Positions 51,066 through 60,696 of a stretch of 64,000 nucleotides of DNA are shown piece after piece. Location: the NCBI GenBank assembly GCA_028280065.1, contig JANQMN010000076.1:1-64000 (forward strand), given 5' to 3'. The notes beneath the pieces are model-generated. The model saw only the letters and a list, made by a program, of their open reading frames with translations, searched no databases and was not told the DNA's origin. Made by a program: the position numbers and the translations under genes. How positions within the stretch are numbered: the first letter of the stretch is position 1; each line of letters starts with the position of its first letter. This DNA is from Hahella sp. Its GTDB lineage: Bacteria > Pseudomonadota > Gammaproteobacteria > Pseudomonadales > Oleiphilaceae.

Positions 51066-52496
51066 CTACTGTTTGGCCAATATACCGAGACATAAGCTGG
51101 TTTGTTGAACAAAATGTTTAAATCCCGTGAAGTAAGCGTCATTTAGCGGACGGCCGGAAACCCTCAGATCGGCATAGACGAATCCGACTTGCCGGTTATT
51201 GGCCACCACCGGACCCAAGAAGAAATCTCCGATACCGGCCACTTCATCAAATGCCTGAGACCGCATTCGCTGTAATTTTTCAGTGCCTTTGGGTCCTACC
51301 CACACCGGTAATTTACCCGACATTACCACTGCAAACAGGTTTTCGTTATGCTTTTCGTAAGCAAATCGAAACCTATCCCGCCAGTTTACGGTACGCTGGC
51401 CGATAACATACTTCGCTGATACCTGCGTCCTTGACGCGTTGAAAATGGCTAAGGCGACGCGTTCCATGCCGACTCCTTTATGTAAACCGTCGAGTACAGT
51501 CTGGAACAGCTGTCCCGGTTGCACTTTTTGACTCATCATTTGCATGATCGACTGCAACGCTTCCAGTTGAAACTGAGAATTAGGTGCTATTAACTCTACT
51601 TCTCCGGCGGATTCCTCATATATGGTCCGAGTCTCTTTTATCAGTTGAGTAATCTTAGGGTCGCCATACATTTTCGAAAGATCAGCGGCTTCATCGGCGC
51701 TGACAAGCATCCGTTTTTTCACTTCCTCTTCAGACTTTCCAGTAAACTCTGCAGCCTTCTTCAGCGCCTCAAGCATCTCTGGAGAATCCAGCCCCTTTTC
51801 CATGGCGTTCACCAACGCTTCTCCAAGCTTTACAGCCTGACTCATTCTGCTGGGTTCGTCTGAAGGAACCAAGGCTTCTTGCAGCGTTTCTCCTAGGCGC
51901 CACTCTTCGGCAAGCTCACGGGTTAAACGATCAAAGGTCACTCCTAATATGGCTTCCAAGTCCCGAGTACTACCACCCTGACGGAATTTTGCATAGGCCT
52001 TATCTGTCACCGGATGGGGATATGCCCAAATTAGCAGTTCCCCCAAATGCAAAAACAGTGCGGCGATAAAAACTTCTTCCTTGGTGTCTACACGGGCTTT
52101 CTCAAACAAATTACGCGCCTGTACGCCGGCATGGAATGAGCGCGCCATTTGCTTGATCAACTGCTCTCGCGGATGCTCCTTCAATAGATTTTCAATCACC
52201 ATCGACGACACACAAATAGCCCGTATCGTTTCAAAGCCAACGTGCATGATTGCCCGGCTGGCAGTGTTGATCGGTAATTTGGCAGGGTTGTATAGGGCGC
52301 TATTGGCAACCTTTATAATCTTCGAAGTCAGAGTGGGATCCTTGGTTACTTCCCGAACCAACTGGGTAACAGAGGATTCCTCGGATGCAGTAAGCTTATT
52401 AAGCTCTCTGATGACGGACCCCATCGCAACGGCATCCATGTGGCTCAGTTCTTCCAACCACTCATCCAATCCGAAGGGGGCTTTTCTTTTGCTCAA
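51066..52496 (-). CDS. HDOD-domain signalling protein
   Basis: 476 residues. An HDOD domain fills about 10-210 (LNKLTASEESSVTQLVREVT, TSKIIKVANSALYNPAKLPI, SRAIMHVGFETIRAICVSSM). The C-terminal part, from about 330, resembles a GAF-like sensor (RVALAIFNASRTQVSAKYVI, VAGIGDFFLGPVVANNRQVG). HDOD proteins lack HD phosphohydrolase residues and often connect c-di-GMP or motility signalling; target unknown. It is convergent with mltD. Confidence 0.82.
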   Translation of the reverse strand: MSKRKAPFGLDEWLEELSHMDAVAMGSVIRELNKLTASEESSVTQLVREVTKDPTLTSKIIKVANSALYNPAKLPINTASRAIMHVGFETIRAICVSSMVIENLLKEHPREQLIKQMARSFHAGVQARNLFEKARVDTKEEVFIAALFLHLGELLIWAYPHPVTDKAYAKFRQGGSTRDLEAILGVTFDRLTRELAEEWRLGETLQEALVPSDEPSRMSQAVKLGEALVNAMEKGLDSPEMLEALKKAAEFTGKSEEEVKKRMLVSADEAADLSKMYGDPKITQLIKETRTIYEESAGEVELIAPNSQFQLEALQSIMQMMSQKVQPGQLFQTVLDGLHKGVGMERVALAIFNASRTQVSAKYVIGQRTVNWRDRFRFAYEKHNENLFAVVMSGKLPVWVGPKGTEKLQRMRSQAFDEVAGIGDFFLGPVVANNRQVGFVYADLRVSGRPLNDAYFTGFKHFVQQTSLCLGILAKQ

Positions 52497-52613
52497 CTTT
52501 TCATCCAGTACTAAAGAAATCTAACGTAAGTGTAGACGGCATATAGTAAATCTGACAGTTTGCACGCATGGATAAAGCCGATAGGCTGCGGGGAGTTTGT
52601 TCGCTGAAGAACT

Positions 52614-52637
52614 AAAAAAGGCGCATTCAGCGCCTTT
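52614..52637 (-). terminator. Terminator of the TonB-cluster operon
   Basis: On the minus strand the stem AAAGGCGC-TGAAT-GCGCCTTT is followed by a T run (complement of 52614-52619). It lies 22 bp after the stop of the TPR gene at 52659, the last gene of the cluster that starts at 57730. Confidence 0.85.
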
Positions 52638-52658
52638 GAAGAAAGTTGAAAACAAATG

Positions 52659-53930
52659 CTAGATCACTACACCATTATTTTTGGCTTTTTCGCGAATATA
52701 GGATTCCCAGCTTTCAGCAGTTTTCTTCACCCTGGAGAACTCCTTGGCTTTTTGCACCTGTGCATAGGCATTCCTATATTGCCGTTGGTAGAAGTATGCT
52801 TCGGTCAACGACATATGCAAGCGCCCGGGTTTTTTAACGCCCATATCCAAGGCCTTGGATAATACGGCTACCGCTTGATCGTACTGCTCGGCTTCCAGGA
52901 GTAATGTGCCTTGCTTGGCATAGTGCTCGGCATTGTTCGAAATGTCCGCCGCTTCGCCATAATACTCGGCCGCCTTGAGGATTTCTCTCGCAGCATGAAA
53001 TGTATTCGCAAGGGTTGAAAGGCTTTGTTCAGTTTTTTCAATTAATCCGCTTTTGATGTATTTTTCCTGAATCTGAGCGGATTTTACGGGTATATCGTTG
53101 GTTGCATATAACTGCGCCAAAGCCCTGATCTCGGACGCCTTTTCCAGATACCCCTGCTTATAGGCCAGTTCCATGGTCTGCAGCGCTTTCTCATACTGAT
53201 CATTCAACATATAGAAAGTACCCAGCTGACCCCACCAGCGCTTATCTTCGGGGAACAAGCCTACCAGGGTCTCCAAAACCTTTACCGCATTCTTATACTG
53301 CTTGCGCTCATAGTAGGAAGACAGCTTGAGAATATAAGGATTCTGGTTTGGCTTGCTGTAAAGCGCGATTGCGGCATCCGCCGGACCAATCATTTTATCG
53401 AGCTGCTTGAGCTCAAAATAGCCCTGAGAAATCCGCGTGTAGACATCGGCGTTTTCGGTGCAGGACTCTTTCATCCAGGCATAATAGTTCTTGATCGCTT
53501 CCGCGTACTGGCCTTGCCCCATCTGCAGATCAGCAAGCAATCGCATTGCCTTGGTCTGCTCGTTATGGTTAAGCACACCGATGCCCACGGAAATTTTCAG
53601 ATGCTTTATTGCCTGGTCTTCCTTGCCGTCCATACCGGCAAACAGGTATCCGAGAAACCGGTTGACATAAGCTTTGTCAAAGTCCGCACGGGGCTCGAGA
53701 TCCAGCAGCCTTTCCAGTGCGTCATCGATATCGTCGTTGGAGTAAGACTCAAATGCCCTGCCAACTTTTTTACCAATGCGCTCGCTTAAGACCTTGGTCT
53801 TTTCGTTTTTGAACTTGGCCAGACAAGCCTGGTCGACCTTTTCGTTTTCGGCCGCTAATGTGGCCACCGGCGTAAGCAGCATTGCAGAACTTACAAACAG
53901 GCCACAGAATGCTTTCACTGCTCGTTTCAT
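52659..53930 (-). CDS. TPR protein of the TonB2-type cluster
   Basis: 423 residues from ATG 53930 with AAGGGGGG upstream; the longer frame from 53972 overlaps tonB. The signal peptide ends near VATLAAEN. Tandem TPR-like repeats fill the rest: AIKHLKISVGIGVLNHNEQT, YAEAIKNYYAWMKESCTENA, RWWGQLGTFYMLNDQYEKAL, ALDMGVKKPGRLHMSLTEAY. It is the last gene of the DUF3450-TtpC-ExbB-ExbD-TonB cluster, where a TPR protein is regularly found, and probably connects the energising complex with outer-membrane receptors from the periplasm. Confidence 0.85.
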   Translation of the reverse strand: MKRAVKAFCGLFVSSAMLLTPVATLAAENEKVDQACLAKFKNEKTKVLSERIGKKVGRAFESYSNDDIDDALERLLDLEPRADFDKAYVNRFLGYLFAGMDGKEDQAIKHLKISVGIGVLNHNEQTKAMRLLADLQMGQGQYAEAIKNYYAWMKESCTENADVYTRISQGYFELKQLDKMIGPADAAIALYSKPNQNPYILKLSSYYERKQYKNAVKVLETLVGLFPEDKRWWGQLGTFYMLNDQYEKALQTMELAYKQGYLEKASEIRALAQLYATNDIPVKSAQIQEKYIKSGLIEKTEQSLSTLANTFHAAREILKAAEYYGEAADISNNAEHYAKQGTLLLEAEQYDQAVAVLSKALDMGVKKPGRLHMSLTEAYFYQRQYRNAYAQVQKAKEFSRVKKTAESWESYIREKAKNNGVVI

Positions 53931-53940
53931 AAAGCCCCCC

Positions 53941-54555
53941 TTAACCTTTGTCGAGTTTAAAGACCAGTTCAACGGTCATACCGGGCTGTCGAACGGCCTT
54001 CCCATCGACAACCTTCGGTTTGTACTTCCATTTACGCAGCGCCTTTTTGGCCTCTTTGTCAAAAAGCCGTTTAGGTTCCGCCTTGATTACCTTAATGTCC
54101 TCTACACCCCCGACTTCATTGATGGTGAAAGACAGCTGTACCCAGCCTTCTTTACCATCGCGGGCTGCTTTAACAGGATACTTTGGTTCAATCCGAACGA
54201 TTGGCGTAGCATCACCGTCTTCCGCTGCCATCGAGGGCGCTTCCATACCCAGTGATTTGCCTCCGACATCCACCGAAGGCACATTGAAGCTAACAGCACC
54301 GGCAACTGCCTGCTGCGGCTCCGGTTCAGCCTGTTGCGGCTTAGGCGGCTGCTTGGGCGGGGGAGGCGGCGGCGGTGGCACGCGACGCCGCGTGCCCACT
54401 TTCGACTCCGGAGGAGAACTGACAATATCGATTACGACACTTTCAGCGTTCTCGGTATTGCGCTTGGCGCCACCTGAGATCAAAAAAGCCATGAAGACAA
54501 AGAGACCGAAGGTAATGGCAATACCTGAAAGGATTGAAAAAATTGCCCTTACCAT
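53941..54555 (-). CDS. tonB: TonB energy transducer
   Basis: 204 residues. N-terminal transmembrane anchor (FSILSGIAITFGLFVFMAFL), then a Pro-rich stretch with eight consecutive Pro (RRRVPPPPPPPPKQPPKPQQ) spanning the periplasm. The C-terminal domain has PIVRIEPKYPVKAARDGKEG with the YP motif, and WVQLSFTINEVGGVEDIKVI. Transfers proton-motive energy from ExbBD to outer-membrane receptors. Short length and the cluster place it in the TonB2 group. Confidence 0.93.
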   Translation of the reverse strand: MVRAIFSILSGIAITFGLFVFMAFLISGGAKRNTENAESVVIDIVSSPPESKVGTRRRVPPPPPPPPKQPPKPQQAEPEPQQAVAGAVSFNVPSVDVGGKSLGMEAPSMAAEDGDATPIVRIEPKYPVKAARDGKEGWVQLSFTINEVGGVEDIKVIKAEPKRLFDKEAKKALRKWKYKPKVVDGKAVRQPGMTVELVFKLDKG

Positions 54556-54559
54556 TGGC

Positions 54560-54961
54560 TTACTTCTCCGCTGCTATGGAAATCTTATCAATACCTGCGG
54601 CTTTGATCTGATCCATAACTTTCACAACAAGACCGTGCCTGGCTTCTTTATCCGCCTGCACGACCACCATATCAGTAGGTTGTTCCGCTAACATCTTTTC
54701 GATGTTTGCAGCCACCCGCTCAACGTCAACCATCCGCTTATCCATCCATATTTCACCATTTTCTCGTACGGCGATAAAGATGTTAGCGGATTTCTTTTGG
54801 GTCGCTTGAGCGGCTTTCGGACGATTTACATCGATCCCAGCCTCTTTCACAAACGACGTCGTTACAATAAAGAAGATCAGCATGATAAACACGATGTCCA
54901 GCATCGGTGTCATATCAATCGCTGCTTCTTCCTGATCACGATTACGATTCTTACGAGCCAT
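54560..54961 (-). CDS. exbD: ExbD/TolR-family protein
   Basis: 133 residues. One transmembrane helix with the essential Asp in AIDMTPMLDIVFIMLIFFIV, followed by a periplasmic ExbD domain (ADKEARHGLVVKVMDQIKAA, GIDKISIAAEK). Part of the proton channel with ExbB. Five nt separate it from tonB. Confidence 0.93.
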   Translation of the reverse strand: MARKNRNRDQEEAAIDMTPMLDIVFIMLIFFIVTTSFVKEAGIDVNRPKAAQATQKKSANIFIAVRENGEIWMDKRMVDVERVAANIEKMLAEQPTDMVVVQADKEARHGLVVKVMDQIKAAGIDKISIAAEK

Positions 54962-54974
54962 GAACTTCTTCTCT

Positions 54975-55502
54975 CTAGTGGTGAGGCATGCTGTCGATCA
55001 GTTTCTGCCGGGCAAGTTTTATCTTCATTTCCAGACGAGAACTGAAAAAGACTCCGGATAAGGCTGCGACCATCCCCGACATGGTGGGAATGGTTGCCAT
55101 GGATATACCGGATGCCATCAACCGAGGATTACCGGTTCCCGATACCGCCATGATCTCAAACACTGCGATCATGCCGGTCACTGTACCCAGCAATCCAATC
55201 AAAGGACAAATTGCGACGAGTGTCTTAATCAACAACATTCGTGCATCTAATTGTTGTGAAGCCTGCGCTATCCAGGTTTCACGGATGCGGTGAGCATACC
55301 AAGAGGTGGTATCCGAGCGCGCCTCCCAGCGGCGTATTATCCCCTTGCGGAAGCGAGGAAATACTACCCATAAGTAAACGTAGCGCTCTACCATCAACAC
55401 CCACATTAGAAACAGAGCAATGGCAACAATGTAGAGAACATCACCGCCAGTCGCAATGAAGTCCCTGACAGATTCCCAAAGCTCTATCAGGTACAGCATC
55501 AT
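54975..55502 (-). CDS. exbB: ExbB (MotA/TolQ/ExbB proton channel family), short form
   Basis: 175 residues. Three transmembrane helices with the family core LVAICPLIGLLGTVTGMIAV and MATIPTMSGMVAALSGVFFS. The N-terminal helix ILYIVAIALFLMWVLMVERY-like region is typical. It overlaps the upstream TtpC gene (stop/ATG region at 55502), so the two MotA-family proteins are co-translated. Confidence 0.92.
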   Translation of the reverse strand: MMLYLIELWESVRDFIATGGDVLYIVAIALFLMWVLMVERYVYLWVVFPRFRKGIIRRWEARSDTTSWYAHRIRETWIAQASQQLDARMLLIKTLVAICPLIGLLGTVTGMIAVFEIMAVSGTGNPRLMASGISMATIPTMSGMVAALSGVFFSSRLEMKIKLARQKLIDSMPHH

Positions 55503-56899
55503 TACGCTTTCTCCTCATCCGCAGGTCCGGCCGCAACGGGAACAGGGTTACTCAGGGTTTCGGCGTGTTCGGCAATAATCCCGGCACTCTGTTGATCCAA
55601 AATATTGATAATGGATTTACTACGGGCCGACACCACACTGAAGAAGAACAACAAAGGCAGTGCAGCGATAAGACCCATCGCGGTGGTGACCAGCGCCATG
55701 GAGATGTCTCCCGCCATGATCTTCGGATCGCCGGTGCCGAACAAAGTGATCGACTGGAAAGTACCAATCATACCCGTCACCGTACCCAACAGACCGAGAA
55801 GCGGTGCAATTGCGGCAAGAATCTTAATGATGGCAACTCCACGTTCGATGCGCGGCGTTTCCCGCAATACTGCTTCGTCGAGTTTTAATTCAAGGTTCTC
55901 AACGTCGGAATCCTTGTTTTCGTTGTATACCATTAGGATACGGCCCAAAGGATTCGACTTCTTAGGTTGCGTAATTTTCTTCAATTGCCCACGAATCTTC
56001 ATCCCGACAAAGGTTAAGGTCAGCAATCTTTCCAAGGCAATTAACAGACCTAAGGCCAATACCCCAGTGATAATGTAACCAACCATTCCACCTTGATGGT
56101 AACGCTCTTCCAGTGTCGCTTTTTGCGTCAGCAGGCCAAGAATCTGTCCTTTGGAAGGATCGAGAAACAAGGGTGCATAGGCAGCGGAAGCCGCATTGAA
56201 ATCGGGCACCAAACGAACGACATAGTTATCCGGCTGACGACCCAGGGGCTGGATGGAACTGGTTTCGTCATTGAAACGCAGATAATAATCGTTTGCCAAC
56301 AGGTTGAAAGTACCAACCCGAGTGACTTCCGCATCCTGTACCGAACCGTCTAACTTGGCTACTGGCGCGTTGAACTTGACAACTTTCCCGGATTCAGTCA
56401 TCTCGGTTTGCAGGGTGATCCAAAGCTCCTCCAACTCAGTCAGAGTAGGAAGTTCCTTCGCTTCAGCCAGCTTATTCAAAACCTGGTCACGATCAGGGTA
56501 CTGCGCACTAACTATGGAAGTTGAAATCCGACCGATAGTCTCACTTGCTGCACGGCGCACGACCCCAAACATCTCTCCCAAAGTTCCCTTGGCATTTTCC
56601 AGTTCGGTTTCTTTGTTGGCGAGAGTAATTTCGTTATCGGCGAATTGTTGATTTAGTTGCTTGCTGCGAGCTTTTTCAGCAGCCAGCATTTGTTTGGCAT
56701 TCTTTAAAAGCGTTGCCTTGTCGGTTTTCTCTGCCAAAAACTCAGCTTCACGCTGTTTATTGATTCGACCTTCGGAAATGCGGTCCTTTTTAACCTGTTC
56801 CAGCAGTTCTTGCAAAGTACTGGGATTGGCATGCACTGTGGCGCTGGTAACTGCTAAAATCATAAAAACAGCCAGCATAATTGACTTCATGTAACTCAT
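55502..56899 (-). CDS. TtpC-like MotA/TolQ/ExbB protein with periplasmic coiled coil
   Basis: 465 residues. Signal peptide (VTSATVHANPST), then a coiled coil (KNAKQMLAAEKARSKQLNQQ) and a periplasmic domain (VRLVPDFNAASAAYAPLFLD). A C-terminal ExbB-type three-helix domain follows (YIITGVLALGLLIALERLLT, IAPLLGLLGTVTGMIGTFQS). This layout is that of TtpC in Vibrio TonB2 systems, where it is required in addition to ExbB. It follows DUF3450 with a 6-nt gap. Confidence 0.9.
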   Translation of the reverse strand: MSYMKSIMLAVFMILAVTSATVHANPSTLQELLEQVKKDRISEGRINKQREAEFLAEKTDKATLLKNAKQMLAAEKARSKQLNQQFADNEITLANKETELENAKGTLGEMFGVVRRAASETIGRISTSIVSAQYPDRDQVLNKLAEAKELPTLTELEELWITLQTEMTESGKVVKFNAPVAKLDGSVQDAEVTRVGTFNLLANDYYLRFNDETSSIQPLGRQPDNYVVRLVPDFNAASAAYAPLFLDPSKGQILGLLTQKATLEERYHQGGMVGYIITGVLALGLLIALERLLTLTFVGMKIRGQLKKITQPKKSNPLGRILMVYNENKDSDVENLELKLDEAVLRETPRIERGVAIIKILAAIAPLLGLLGTVTGMIGTFQSITLFGTGDPKIMAGDISMALVTTAMGLIAALPLLFFFSVVSARSKSIINILDQQSAGIIAEHAETLSNPVPVAAGPADEEKA

Positions 56900-56905
56900 C
56901 TCGGC

Positions 56906-57730
56906 TTACTCCGCTGCTGGCACTGGTAGTTTGATTAGATCCGGGGCGGTCTGTTTCCGCGCCATGCGAATCGCCATGGTAACCGGGCGGAGGTATTCGT
57001 CGCCGAGCTTCTTCCAACTGCGGGTTTGGTTATCCCAAGCCCAGGCGTTCTTCAAATCCTGGGACTGCGCCAGGAAAACTATACGGCCGAGATGGAAGAA
57101 ATCTACGTTAATTTCGTTTCCTTCCCAGGGCAGCTTGCCTTCGTAAGCGCGCAGCATGGAACCATAATCGTTCTCGATTTGATAGGCTTCCAAAACCTGG
57201 CGGTATTTTTCTGAGGTCGTGACATCTGAACGGGTCATCGTATTGCGTAGCCGGGCAACACGCTCCTCACGTTCGATCAAGTTGATAGGTACGTCCAGCT
57301 CGATGAACTTATCCAATGTATCAATCATTTGATACATCAACGGAACCACACCCTGTTTGGTGTTTTCGATTTGACCGATTTGGCGGTCAAAAGAATCTAT
57401 TCCAGCCTGCTGGTCCGCAACCAGTCTTGCAACATGGTCGTTGTAAACCTTCAGGTTCTCAATCTCATCCATAACCGTGCGATATTCGGCAAGCATTTCC
57501 TGCGCCTGGTCATAGACGGTATTAATCTTTTCTTGCGACTTTGCGGCAGCCTTATGTATCTTGCTACCTTCGTTCTGCACTTTATTGAGTGTTTCGGCAA
57601 GCACCGTCCCACTGGCAATAACAGTACAGACACTTAACACAGCAGAAGCTGTAAGTGATTTAAAACTATTAAGTGACATCATTCCCAACGTTCCCGATCC
57701 GCTTTTCAGTTTTTGGCTCAAAGCGAACAT
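56906..57730 (-). CDS. DUF3450 periplasmic coiled-coil protein
   Basis: 274 residues. Signal peptide ending near GTVLAETL; the second Met (57682) may be the true start because the first 16 residues precede the signal proper. Long coiled coil (KIHKAAAKSQEKINTVYDQA, NLKVYNDHVARLVADQQAGI) and a conserved C-terminal block with MLRAYEGKLPWEGNEINVDF and LGRIVFLAQSQDLKNAWAWD. DUF3450 is always first in this TonB2-type cluster. Periplasmic role unknown; it likely supports the TtpC complex. Confidence 0.88.
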   Translation of the reverse strand: MFALSQKLKSGSGTLGMMSLNSFKSLTASAVLSVCTVIASGTVLAETLNKVQNEGSKIHKAAAKSQEKINTVYDQAQEMLAEYRTVMDEIENLKVYNDHVARLVADQQAGIDSFDRQIGQIENTKQGVVPLMYQMIDTLDKFIELDVPINLIEREERVARLRNTMTRSDVTTSEKYRQVLEAYQIENDYGSMLRAYEGKLPWEGNEINVDFFHLGRIVFLAQSQDLKNAWAWDNQTRSWKKLGDEYLRPVTMAIRMARKQTAPDLIKLPVPAAE

Positions 57731-57975
57731 ATGATTTTGACGAGTCTAAAAACCCTACCTTTGAAAGGCGGAAAATGCTCTCAAAATGATCAATTGAAGT
57801 CAACGACACGAGTGTAAAGCTTTCAAAAAAGTCATTAGAACCCGGTCTGAATCAATCCTAAAGCACTGAATTACACAAAAACCAACTTTACTCTTCCACT
57901 TGTGGCGGGCCCGAATGCCTACAGAGTCCCTTGATGGATTCAGTGAGTAATGTCTTTACGCCCTTCAAAACGAAC

Positions 57976-58002
57976 TAAAAAGGGTGGCCGAAGCCACCCT
58001 TT
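57976..58002 (-). terminator. Terminator of the TonB-dependent receptor gene
   Basis: AAAGGGTGGC-CGAA-GCCACCCTTT forms a 10-bp stem 19 bp beyond the stop at 58021. On the minus strand a T run (complement of 57977-57981) follows it. Confidence 0.85.
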
Positions 58003-58020
58003 GACCCTATCTAGGAGATC

Positions 58021-60696
58021 TTACAGATCGATATTGAATCCAAGATAGTAAGTACGACCGACGTGACCTGCTGTATACAAGTCATAATGGTCGCTCGGAT
58101 AGGTACCCAGCGAATCCAGCACCGGATCTTCGTCAAATACGTTTCGAGCACCTAACGTCCATTGGCCGAATTTACCGCCGTCGAAGGAGTAAGAGGCGTT
58201 ATGCACTGTGAAGGAGTTAAGACTACCTTCAGGCTCTAGCTCAAATGTACCCTCGCCAATTTTTGGTCTTTCAGTTTCATAAGTGCTGTCGGTGTAATCG
58301 ACGTTCCACGAGAACGAATGTGCGTCCATTGACCAGGTCAGGGTCAACTGGCTCTTCCATTCTGGCCTAGTGCCCCAGCCAGCAGTATCCTGGACCGGGC
58401 CATTATAGAACGACTGTTCTTCATACTTCAGGAAGTACTGGTTTTCCCAGTTAACGCCAATCTCACCGAAACCAGTGCTTGTAGAATAATTCAGGTTGAA
58501 GTCGACACCTTCGATCTCGAATCCAGGGCCGTTAACATTCCCTGCAAAAGCTTCGATCAAGCGGCCATTGTCACCACGAACCAAGCGAACATAGTCAGTA
58601 TCTTGCCATTCAGTTCCGTACACGAATTCATTGAGAATAAGGTCGTCTGTGGAAACAAACTGAATCAAATCTTCAACTTCCAAGTTGAAGTAATCCAATT
58701 TCAAACTCAAGTCGTCCGTGGCTTCATAGACAATACCGAAATTAATGAAGGTCGACGTTTCAGCCCCGAGGTCTTCGTTTGATTGTCGAGTTGTATCCAC
58801 TTGACGCTCCGGACAGCTATTAATTGCTTCATCCACCGTCTCGTCTTCTGACCTATTGGCAACACAGAATACGTAGTCAGTACTATCGTCTGCAGAGAAC
58901 GCATCAGCCTGGGTCAGCTCCTCCAAAGTCGGTGCCCGGAAACCTTCGCCCCAAGATGCGCGGAGTAACAACTCATCCATTGGGCGATATTGGATAGATA
59001 TTTTTGGAGATACTTCCGACCCGAAGTCAGAGTAATCGTCATAGCGAATCGCGAAGTTGAGTTCAAGTTGCTCAGTCACAGGCAGCACTGACTCATAGAA
59101 TAATGCGGTGATCTCGCGCTCAGCCCCAGATGAGTTACCGGAGCTACCACCTACACGCCCGGCTTCTGATTGTGCGTCTACGACAGAGCTGTAATCAATT
59201 TCGAAGTACTCAGCACCTAGGTAATGAGAAATCGCCCCACCACCTAACTCACCTGTTTCAAAACTGAAACCACCGTACCACTGGTCAAAGATATTCTTAT
59301 CTTCTTGCAGTGTGGTTGCTTTCAGGTTTGCCAGACCTTCTTCAGAGCCCAGGTCGATGCCATTTTGCTCGTTGTAAGCAAGACCTGAAATGCTTTGATA
59401 GAAAGTACCAACGGACTTGTTATCGGCCTTGTTATAGTGGTAGTAGATTTCCCACTCGATTGAATCACCAGCCAGACCGGTCAGACCCACAATGTAATCC
59501 TGAGTTACGTCAGTGACAGTATTATCACGGTTACCTATGCCATACCAACGGAACAAACCATCAAACGTTTCAGCGTCCGGGAAGTCGTCACGGAGCTGCT
59601 GAGGAATGTGTTCATTATTCCGGTCCATGCCACGCCACCAAGCGGCGGGAGGCGCATAGCGACCGAAAGATTCGTTGTTCATTACCATCAAACGGGTGAA
59701 AACACTGATATCCTCAGCGATTTCATAATCCGCATTGACGAAAACGGAATCACGCTTCAGAGCTGCTTTGTTAGCAGAAACGTTGGCATATTCGTACATA
59801 CAGTATTCTGATCCGGGACCCCAGTCATCATCCGCAGCAACGACACCACGGAAACCTGGAACATTCGCCGCCAAGTCATCACAAAGTGGAGATGCATATG
59901 TCTTGCTGAAGTCCGGAGCAACAATCGTCGCACCAAACAAACTAATACCATCCGTTTCCGAATAGGCTTGAATTACCCCATCGCCATTGGTATCTGCGGC
60001 ACGGGAAGCCGTGTAATCACGGTCGCCATCAAAAATTGGATCGGAATCCTGGTGTTCAAACGCAAAAGTAATGTTGCCTTTGTCGTTACTCAGACCACTA
60101 ACAATGCTGAACTGGTTTGAGTCTCCACCTTCACGGCTAGGACGGCCAACTTCGCCGCTGACATTGAAGCCTTCATAGTCCTTCTTCAAGACGATGTTGA
60201 TGACACCGGCAATCGCGTCAGAACCATAAACGGCAGAACCGCCGTCTTTGTTAATTTCGATACGCTCAACCATCGCCATCGGAATCTGGTTGAGGTTAAC
60301 TGCGGTACCGCCGAGAGACGGGGAACCGGGAAGCCGCTTACCATCGAGAAGAACCAGGGTTCTATCATCGCCGGCACCCAACAAACTTACCGTGGCTTGT
60401 GACTGTGCCGAGGAACCGGAACGTTCGTTGAATGAACCAAATTGGTTAGCGGTTGAGTTACGAAGTGCATCAGCCACTGTAAAACGACCGGCATCGGCCA
60501 TATCTTCTGCAGTGATCACCGTTACCGGGGTAGCACCCTCAAGATCGGTACGCTTGATACGGGATCCGGTAACTTCAATACGTTCAACGTCTTCTTCGGT
60601 CTCCTGAGCACTCACAGGGGTAGTGAATGCAATTGCAGATGCTGCTGTGCTCAGCAACGCCAGGCGGACCGCCCTTGCTAGCTTGTAATTAGTCAT
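58021..60696 (-). CDS. TonB-dependent outer-membrane receptor
   Basis: 891 residues from ATG 60696 (AAGGA 10 nt upstream; an upstream start adds seven residues). Signal peptide to about TPVSAQET. A TonB box-like ERIEVTGSRIKR is followed by a plug domain (GATPVTVITAEDMADAGRFT, DRTLVLLDGKRLPGSPSLGG, ERIEINKDGGSAVYGSDAIA). A long barrel ends in TYYLGFNIDL. The sequence style is that of the large TonB receptor group for oligosaccharides, peptides or other nutrients in marine gammaproteobacteria, not a siderophore-specific one; substrate not predictable. It lies upstream of the TonB cluster on the same strand, with its own terminator, so it is a separate unit. Confidence 0.92.
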   Translation of the reverse strand: MTNYKLARAVRLALLSTAASAIAFTTPVSAQETEEDVERIEVTGSRIKRTDLEGATPVTVITAEDMADAGRFTVADALRNSTANQFGSFNERSGSSAQSQATVSLLGAGDDRTLVLLDGKRLPGSPSLGGTAVNLNQIPMAMVERIEINKDGGSAVYGSDAIAGVINIVLKKDYEGFNVSGEVGRPSREGGDSNQFSIVSGLSNDKGNITFAFEHQDSDPIFDGDRDYTASRAADTNGDGVIQAYSETDGISLFGATIVAPDFSKTYASPLCDDLAANVPGFRGVVAADDDWGPGSEYCMYEYANVSANKAALKRDSVFVNADYEIAEDISVFTRLMVMNNESFGRYAPPAAWWRGMDRNNEHIPQQLRDDFPDAETFDGLFRWYGIGNRDNTVTDVTQDYIVGLTGLAGDSIEWEIYYHYNKADNKSVGTFYQSISGLAYNEQNGIDLGSEEGLANLKATTLQEDKNIFDQWYGGFSFETGELGGGAISHYLGAEYFEIDYSSVVDAQSEAGRVGGSSGNSSGAEREITALFYESVLPVTEQLELNFAIRYDDYSDFGSEVSPKISIQYRPMDELLLRASWGEGFRAPTLEELTQADAFSADDSTDYVFCVANRSEDETVDEAINSCPERQVDTTRQSNEDLGAETSTFINFGIVYEATDDLSLKLDYFNLEVEDLIQFVSTDDLILNEFVYGTEWQDTDYVRLVRGDNGRLIEAFAGNVNGPGFEIEGVDFNLNYSTSTGFGEIGVNWENQYFLKYEEQSFYNGPVQDTAGWGTRPEWKSQLTLTWSMDAHSFSWNVDYTDSTYETERPKIGEGTFELEPEGSLNSFTVHNASYSFDGGKFGQWTLGARNVFDEDPVLDSLGTYPSDHYDLYTAGHVGRTYYLGFNIDL

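Noticed and set aside
54362-54385. G/C-rich run of tandem CCN codons in tonB
   Set aside because: It encodes the poly-Pro part of TonB and is not an independent repeat element.
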